DNA of 64,000 nt, taken from Micromonospora sp. RHAY321. GTDB lineage: Bacteria > Actinomycetota > Actinomycetes > Mycobacteriales > Micromonosporaceae. The DNA is taken from contig NZ_JAMHIW010000003.1 in the NCBI RefSeq assembly GCF_023896955.1, positions 579,598 to 643,597 of the forward strand. Direction: 5' to 3'. The notes beneath the pieces are model-generated. The model was given only the letters and a program-made list of their open reading frames with translations. It searched no databases and was not told the origin of the DNA. Of the stretch, positions 60,101 to 64,000 are shown one piece after another. A program made the position numbers and the translations under genes. Position 1 is the first letter of the stretch; each line of letters opens with the position of its first letter.

Positions 60101-60871
60101 GTTGACGCTGCCGCGCAGCCCGCCGTTGGCGTAGATGTCGTAACCGGACACCCCGACGTTGTCCGTGGAGGCGGACCAGGCGAGGCGGATCTGCCCGCTG
60201 GCGGGCTGGGTGTACGACAGGTTGCCCGGCACGCTGGGGGCCTGAGTGTCGGGGCTGCCGGCGGCGCCGTACACCTCGACCTCGGAGAGTTGGGCGGCCG
60301 GCCAGCCGGTGTTGCCGGTGACCTGCACCCGTACGTAGCGGGTGCTCGCCGCGGTGAAGGTGACGGTCGCGGTGTTGCCGGTGGCCGGGTTGAAGGTGTA
60401 GCCGGCGGACGCCTTCAGGGTGGTGAAGGTCGAGCCGTTGGTGGAGCCGAGCACCGACAGCGTCTGGGTGCGCGTCTGCCAGGCCGACGCCGGCGGCAAC
60501 TTCAGCACCACCCGGTCCACGCTGACCGTGGCACCGAGGTCCGCCTGGATCCACTGCGGGAACGCGTTGTTGGCGCTCTCCCAGTAGGTGTCGGCGTTGC
60601 CGTCGTTGGCGTTGCCCGCCACGTAGTTCTGGTTGTAGCTGCTGGCGGTCATCGTGGCGGACAGCCCGGCGAGCATGGCGACGCGGGCAGCGGCCGCCGA
60701 CGGGTCCGCCACCGGTGCGGCGGAGGCGGGGGTCACGGCCGGGACGGAGGTCAGGAGCAGCCCGGCCAGCACGCCGGCGATCAGCCGCCGGTGGCCGGTG
60801 CGGGTGGTTCGGGCAGCGGGATCGAGTGCGCCGGTCGGCGGGGTGCCTCGTCTGGTGCGGAATCTGGACAT
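57179..60871 (-). CDS. Secreted GH87 alpha-1,3-glucanase (mycodextranase family), multi-domain
   Basis: A 1230-residue exported enzyme. Order: signal peptide (to about 52, ASAAP), discoidin/F5-8 module (70-200), fibronectin III (208-300), second discoidin (305-435), two CARDB modules (440-550, 552-665), a CBM35-like module (670-830) and a C-terminal parallel beta-helix (835-1230). The helix has D992 in FADGIN and D1015-D1016 in ATGDDSF; the spacing 23/24 equals that of the three catalytic Asp of GH87 alpha-1,3-glucanases as I remember it. The start is ATG 60871 with AAAGAGGTG upstream. It would attack alpha-1,3-glucan of fungal walls or dental-type mutan. Confidence 0.88.
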   Translation of the reverse strand: MSRFRTRRGTPPTGALDPAARTTRTGHRRLIAGVLAGLLLTSVPAVTPASAAPVADPSAAAARVAMLAGLSATMTASSYNQNYVAGNANDGNADTYWESANNAFPQWIQADLGATVSVDRVVLKLPPASAWQTRTQTLSVLGSTNGSTFTTLKASAGYTFNPATGNTATVTFTAASTRYVRVQVTGNTGWPAAQLSEVEVYGAAGSPDTQAPSVPGNLSYTQPASGQIRLAWSASTDNVGVSGYDIYANGGLRGSVNSSTLTYTDSQPDSATVSYYVRAKDAAGNQSANSNSVTRTGTGNPPVGTNLAVGKPITASGYVHTFVATNANDNNVATYWEGNGNPSTLTVQLGANASLSQIVVKLNPDSAWGARTQNITVLGRDQNSSTFTTLVGAANYNFSPGSGNTVTIPVSGAAADVRLSIASNTGAPAGQVAEFQVIGTPAPNPDLTVTGMSFSPSAPVETSTITLSATVRNAGSAASGATNVNFYLGATRVGTASVGGLAAGASTTVTATIGTRDAGSYPLSAKVDENNTVVEQDDTNNSYTNPSPLVVSAVATSDLVASAVGWSPGNPSAGNTVTFSVSVRNAGTVASASGAHGITLTVLNDAGTVVRTLTGSYSGVINAGATVGPVTMGTWTAANGKYTVRVVLAADGNELPVKQANNTSDRPLFVGRGANMPYDMYEAEDGVVGGGASVVGPNRTVGDLAGEASGRRAVTLNSTGSYVEFTTRASTNTLVTRFSIPDAPGGGGINSTLNVYVNGTFHKAIDLTSRYAWLYGNETSPGNSPSAGGPRHIYDEANVMLNSTVPAGSKIRLQKDPANTTTYAIDFINTEQVSPIANPDPARYTTPTGFTHQDVQNALDRVRMDTTGNLIGVYLPAGNYSTSSKFQVYGKAVQVTGAGPWYTRFNAPSGQDNTDIGFRAENSAANSSFKNFAYFGNYTSRIDGPGKVFDFSNVSNIVIDNIWNEHMVCLYWGANTDYMTIKNSRIRNMFADGINMTNGSTNNLVSNNDARATGDDSFALFSAIDAGGADMKDNVYENLTSTLTWRAAGVAVYGGYGNTFRNIYIADTLVYSGITISSLDFGYPMNGFGANPPTRFENISIVRAGGHFWGSQTFPAIWVFSASKVFQGIRVSDVDIVDPTYSGIMFQTNYVGGQPQFPITDTIFTNISISGARKSGDAYDAKSGFAIWANPMPEAGQGPAVGSVTFNNLRLSNNAVDIQNPTSTFTINRN

Positions 60872-61023
60872 GGTGTCGCTACACCTCTTTCGGGGGTGGT
60901 GTGGGGTGCGTTGCCCGGTGACGGGTGCAGGGGTACGCCCGTCGTGCCGCGACAGGTGGGGGACGGTGCGGTGGAGGGACGGGGGATCAGTCCGGCCCGG
61001 GGCTGCGCTGCTCCGGACCGCAC

Positions 61024-61063
61024 GGCCGGTGGCCCCCGCCCGTCCGGGCGGGGGCCACCGGCC
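61024..61063 (-). terminator. Hairpin terminator overlapping the GH87 stop codon
   Basis: Perfect 19-base arms (61024-61042 and 61045-61063) with only TC between them; the last arm base is the final base of the TAG stop of the upstream-transcribed glucanase gene. It separates the two glucanase transcripts. Confidence 0.85.
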
Positions 61064-63915
61064 TAGCTGGAATAGACCTCGAACTCGCTGAGCTGACCGG
61101 CGGGCCAGCCGGTGTTGCCGGTGACGGTCAGCCGCAGGTACCGCTGGCTGGTCGCCGCGAAGGTCACGGTGACCGTGTTGCCGCTGGCCGGGTTGAAGGT
61201 GTAGCCGGCAGACGGCTTCAGGGTGGTGAAGGTCGAGCCGTTGGTGGAGCCGAGCACCGACAGCGTCTGGGTGCGCGTCTGCCAGGCCGACGCCGGCGGC
61301 AGCTTCAGGACGACCCGGGACACCGTCCGGTCGACGCCCAGGTCCACGGTCAGCGACTGCGGGAAGGCGTTGTTGGCGCTCTCCCAGTAGGTGCCCGCGT
61401 TGCCGTCGACGGCGTTCGGCGCGGCGTACACCTCGGAGTGGCTGGTCTCGGTGACCGGCCGCCCGGCCGCCAGGTTGCCGGTGGGCGGCGGCGTGGTCGG
61501 TGGCGGCGTCGTCGGGGGCGGGGTGGTGGGCGTGCCGCCGTACACCTCGACCTCGGAGAGCTGGGCCGCCGGCCAGCCGGTGTTGCCGGTGACGCTGACC
61601 CGGATGAAGCGGCGGTCGCCGGCGGGCAGGCCGATCGACACGGCGTTGCCCGCCCCGGGGTCGAAGACCCGGCCGGCGGACGCCGCGAGGGTGGCGTACG
61701 ACGACCCGTCGGTGGAGGCGAGGACGGACAGGGTCTGTGTACGTCGTTCCCAGCCGGCGGGGAGTTTGAGCACCACCCGGTCGACCGGGCGGGCCGAGCC
61801 CAGGTCGACGGTCACGGTCTGCGGGAAGGCGTTGTTGGCGCTCTCCCAGTAGGTGCCCGCGTTGCCGTCCACCGCGTTGGTCGCCGTGTAGGTCTGGTTG
61901 GTGCTGGTCGCGGTCGCCGGCCGGTTCAGTGCCAGGTTCCCGCCCGTGGGCGGCGGCGTCGTCGGCGGCGGAGTGGTGGGTGGCGGAGTCGTCGGCGGCG
62001 GGGTGGTGGGTCCACCGCCCCACTGCGGGGCCGGCCACGGGCCGCAGTACGGGGTCGGGGTGTACCAGCCGGAGTTGCCGGCGCCCTGGGTGATCTGGAA
62101 GCCGCCGCCGACGCAGTTGTGCATCGGGTTGCTCTGCGCGATGTTGGTGGCTCGCACTCCTGTGAACGACACCTGGCTGGGGGCCTGCACCTGGAGCGCG
62201 TACGTGCCGGCGCCGTCGATCCGCACGTTGCTCAGGTTGATGCCGCTGGTCTGGCCCTCGATCCAGTGCAGCGCCGCGTAGGAGCTGTCCAGGATGTCGG
62301 TGTCGGTGATGTTGATGGTGGCCTGCTGGAACGCCTCGTTCAGTGCGGAGAACCAGATCGCCCCCACGCCGAAGTTCCAGTTGTAGTCCGAGTTGCCGTT
62401 GCGGATCAACGTGTTCCGGGCGATCGTCCAGGTGCCCCGGACCGCGGTGTCGCCCTGCACCCCCGGGTAGCGGTTGGCGACGTGGATGCCGCCGCCGTTG
62501 GTCAGCGAGTCGGCCGTCACGTTGTCGGTGATCTTGATGTCCCGACCGCCGTAGCTGACCAGGTGGTTCGCCAGCAGGGTCACCCCGATGGTGTTGCGCG
62601 TGAAGGAGTTGTTGACGTTCGGCACGTTCTGCGCCCACATCGCCAACGCGTCGTCGCCGGTGTTGCGGACGAACGTGTTGGTGACCGTCGAGTTGGTCAC
62701 GCCGGTGTGGAAGTTCACCCCGTCCGCGGTCTGGTCCAAGATCCGGCTGTTGCGGATGGTGAAGTTGTCCATCGGGCCGTCCATCCACGCCCCGACCTTG
62801 GTGTTCTCCAGCCAGAGGTTGTCCACCACCGAGTTGGTCATCGCCCCGCCCAGGGCGTTGACCTGGTCCTCGTCCACCCGCTCCCGGATGTCGCCGATGA
62901 TGGCGAAGTCCCGCAGGGTGACGTTGCGGCTCGGACCACCGGCCTCGTGCGGGCGGACCCCTCCCGTGTAGCCACCGCCGGGGACGTACTTGCCGTAGAT
63001 GCCGGCGGCCCGCTTACGGTCGGTGGGGTGCCGGCCGCCGAGCACCGAATACCACGGGCCGGCGCCGCGCAGGGTCACCCCGTCGACCACCACGTGGTCC
63101 CAGAGGGTGAAGGTGCCGGTCGGGATCCAGACCGCCCGACCCTGGGCCTTCCCGGCGTCGACCGCCGCCTGGAACTTCGCCGTCGAGTCGGTGGCGCCGC
63201 TCGGGTCGGCGCCGAAGTCCGTGACCACGTCCAGCACACCGGCGGGCTTGTCGATCGGCCCGCCGACCAGCTCGAAGTCGGCCAGGTCGATGGTGAAGCT
63301 GGGTGACTGGGCGGTCGAGGAGACCTGCAACCGGACCTTCGTACCGGCCGGGTAGGTGCTGCCGAACAACGCCCGCGTCTCGTCGTAGAAGTGGTGCGGG
63401 TTGGTGTCGCCCGGGTTGTTGTTGAACGGGTATCCGCCGTAGTACCAGCCGTACCGCGAGGTCACCGGGACCGACTTCACCAGGTTGCCGTTGGCCCGCA
63501 GGTCGATGGAGGCGTCCCGGCCGGTGCCGGCGGGGCTGTCCGGCAGGCTGTGCCTGAAGGTCACCGCGTTCGCGGGGGCGGTGAGGGTGAACTCGACGTA
63601 CTCGCCGACGGCGTCGAGGGTGACCGCCTCCCGGCCGGACGCCTCGGACGGCAGCGTGCCGTAGCGCCGGTCCGGGCCGATCTTCGTGCCGTTGTGGGCG
63701 GCCTTCTCCGCCTCCTGCTCGATGAACGGGACGGTGGCCCCCCGACCGGGAATGTCGAAGGGGGACAGCCCGGCTGCCGAGGCCGGGGTTGCGGTGCCGG
63801 TGACCGCGAGGGCGGTCAGCGATGTCGCGACGAGCAGGGTGGCGGCGATGGCGGCCAACCCTGCCCGGGTCGGGTGTCGGAGGTGGTGCGGGGTGCCGGT
63901 GGTGTGGTTGGCCAT
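61063..63915 (-). CDS. Secreted GH87-type glucanase with C-terminal discoidin modules
   Basis: A 950-residue exported enzyme. Signal peptide to about residue 48 (TATPASAAG), CBM35-like module (60-215), beta-helix catalytic domain (220-630) with D398 in TADGVN and D421-D422 in NTGDDAL, again spaced 23/24, then Thr/Pro linkers and two discoidin modules (about 655-790 and 810-950). The order is reversed relative to the sister enzyme at 57179, in which discoidin modules are N-terminal. GGGAGA precedes the ATG at 63915. Both should act outside the cell on alpha-glucan. Confidence 0.87.
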   Translation of the reverse strand: MANHTTGTPHHLRHPTRAGLAAIAATLLVATSLTALAVTGTATPASAAGLSPFDIPGRGATVPFIEQEAEKAAHNGTKIGPDRRYGTLPSEASGREAVTLDAVGEYVEFTLTAPANAVTFRHSLPDSPAGTGRDASIDLRANGNLVKSVPVTSRYGWYYGGYPFNNNPGDTNPHHFYDETRALFGSTYPAGTKVRLQVSSTAQSPSFTIDLADFELVGGPIDKPAGVLDVVTDFGADPSGATDSTAKFQAAVDAGKAQGRAVWIPTGTFTLWDHVVVDGVTLRGAGPWYSVLGGRHPTDRKRAAGIYGKYVPGGGYTGGVRPHEAGGPSRNVTLRDFAIIGDIRERVDEDQVNALGGAMTNSVVDNLWLENTKVGAWMDGPMDNFTIRNSRILDQTADGVNFHTGVTNSTVTNTFVRNTGDDALAMWAQNVPNVNNSFTRNTIGVTLLANHLVSYGGRDIKITDNVTADSLTNGGGIHVANRYPGVQGDTAVRGTWTIARNTLIRNGNSDYNWNFGVGAIWFSALNEAFQQATINITDTDILDSSYAALHWIEGQTSGINLSNVRIDGAGTYALQVQAPSQVSFTGVRATNIAQSNPMHNCVGGGFQITQGAGNSGWYTPTPYCGPWPAPQWGGGPTTPPPTTPPPTTPPPTTPPPTGGNLALNRPATATSTNQTYTATNAVDGNAGTYWESANNAFPQTVTVDLGSARPVDRVVLKLPAGWERRTQTLSVLASTDGSSYATLAASAGRVFDPGAGNAVSIGLPAGDRRFIRVSVTGNTGWPAAQLSEVEVYGGTPTTPPPTTPPPTTPPPTGNLAAGRPVTETSHSEVYAAPNAVDGNAGTYWESANNAFPQSLTVDLGVDRTVSRVVLKLPPASAWQTRTQTLSVLGSTNGSTFTTLKPSAGYTFNPASGNTVTVTFAATSQRYLRLTVTGNTGWPAGQLSEFEVYSS
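61478..61530. repeat. Thr-Pro linker coding repeat 1
   Basis: Imperfect 15-base units coding (T-T-P-P-P)n between the two discoidin modules of the GH87-type enzyme. A flexible extracellular linker. Confidence 0.8.
61941..62016. repeat. Thr-Pro linker coding repeat 2
   Basis: A longer copy of the same (T-T-P-P-P)n linker, between the catalytic beta-helix and the first discoidin module. Confidence 0.8.
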
Positions 63916-64000
63916 GAGCTGCGCTCTCCCTTTCGTCAGGCAGGCCAGATCCCCCCGTGTCCGTGCGGCGTGGCGTGTCCCCCTCGTTCCCTCCTTCCTC

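Noticed and set aside
61478..62016. CRISPR-like repeats
   Set aside because: The repeats are in-frame codons for Thr-Pro linkers without regular spacers.
60872..62788. Minus-strand open frame extending upstream of the first GH87 gene to 1869 codons
   Set aside because: The upstream part translates the second glucanase gene in a wrong frame; a signal peptide and ribosome binding site place the real start at 60871.

Overview
The window is high-GC actinobacterial chromosome (about 70-74 % G+C over most of its length, strong third-position GC bias, many GTG starts, 4-base GTGA/ATGA gene overlaps). Gene content (stressosome operon, XRE-cupin/BenE pair, Tad pilus locus, DUF574 methyltransferase, GH87 alpha-1,3-glucanases, an integrative element in a tRNA gene) fits the Micromonosporaceae, most likely Micromonospora or a close relative. 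This placement is inference from gene content, not from a marker-gene comparison.

Layout. 1-2.7 kb: a PadR/ABC efflux module, a maleylpyruvate-isomerase-like protein and an AraC regulator. 2.8-8.9 kb: a six-gene, tightly overlapping minus-strand operon encoding RsbR-RsbS-RsbT (stressosome core), an ATPase-SpoIIE phosphatase, a hybrid sensor kinase and a response-regulator phosphatase, with a divergent RsbV-type STAS protein. 8.9-21 kb: housekeeping and transport genes (CynX-type MFS with a FadR-type regulator, mscL, BenE with a divergent XRE-cupin regulator and a perfect palindromic operator, PP2C phosphatase, a PadR/ABC operon, an Eis-like acetyltransferase, a beta-helix lipoprotein, an epimerase) ending at a tRNA-Lys(TTT) gene.

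21.3-31.04 kb: a decayed actinomycete integrative element bounded by a perfect 42-bp direct repeat of the 3' half of tRNA-Lys. Its integrase is frameshifted and N-terminally truncated, and no replication or FtsK-type transfer gene remains. Its cargo, of clearly lower GC and different codon use, is a four-gene overlapping operon: HsdM and HsdS of a type I restriction-modification system, but in place of the HsdR motor-nuclease there is a PtuA-like SMC/ABC ATPase and a PtuB-like HNH nuclease. This hybrid of type I specificity/modification with a Septu-like effector pair is the most interesting system in the window. An EVE/PUA-like protein, a GntR regulator and three small overlapping element genes complete the element. 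Beyond the right junction lies a relic of a second integrase 3' end, evidence of repeated insertion at the same tRNA.

31-45 kb: a SUKH-like protein, a secreted GH31 alpha-glucosidase with two CBM35-like modules, an arginyl-tRNA synthetase relic, two LtrA paralogues, a P1 peptidase, small zinc-ribbon proteins, a DUF574 methyltransferase, a GH65 phosphorylase and a PAP2 phosphatase. 44.6-55.3 kb: a Tad/Flp pilus locus (prepilin peptidase, lipoprotein, secreted protein, CpaB/SAF protein, ParA/TadZ-like ATPase, TadA ATPase, TadB, TadC, a 68-residue pilin-like protein, three TadE/G-like pseudopilins, a LysM membrane protein). 55.3-64 kb: a Rieske/DUF2231 protein, an enoyl-CoA hydratase and two tandem secreted GH87 glucanases that share nearly identical discoidin modules. 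The two glucanases and the GH31 and GH65 enzymes point to alpha-glucan (fungal wall, dextran/trehalose-type) degradation.
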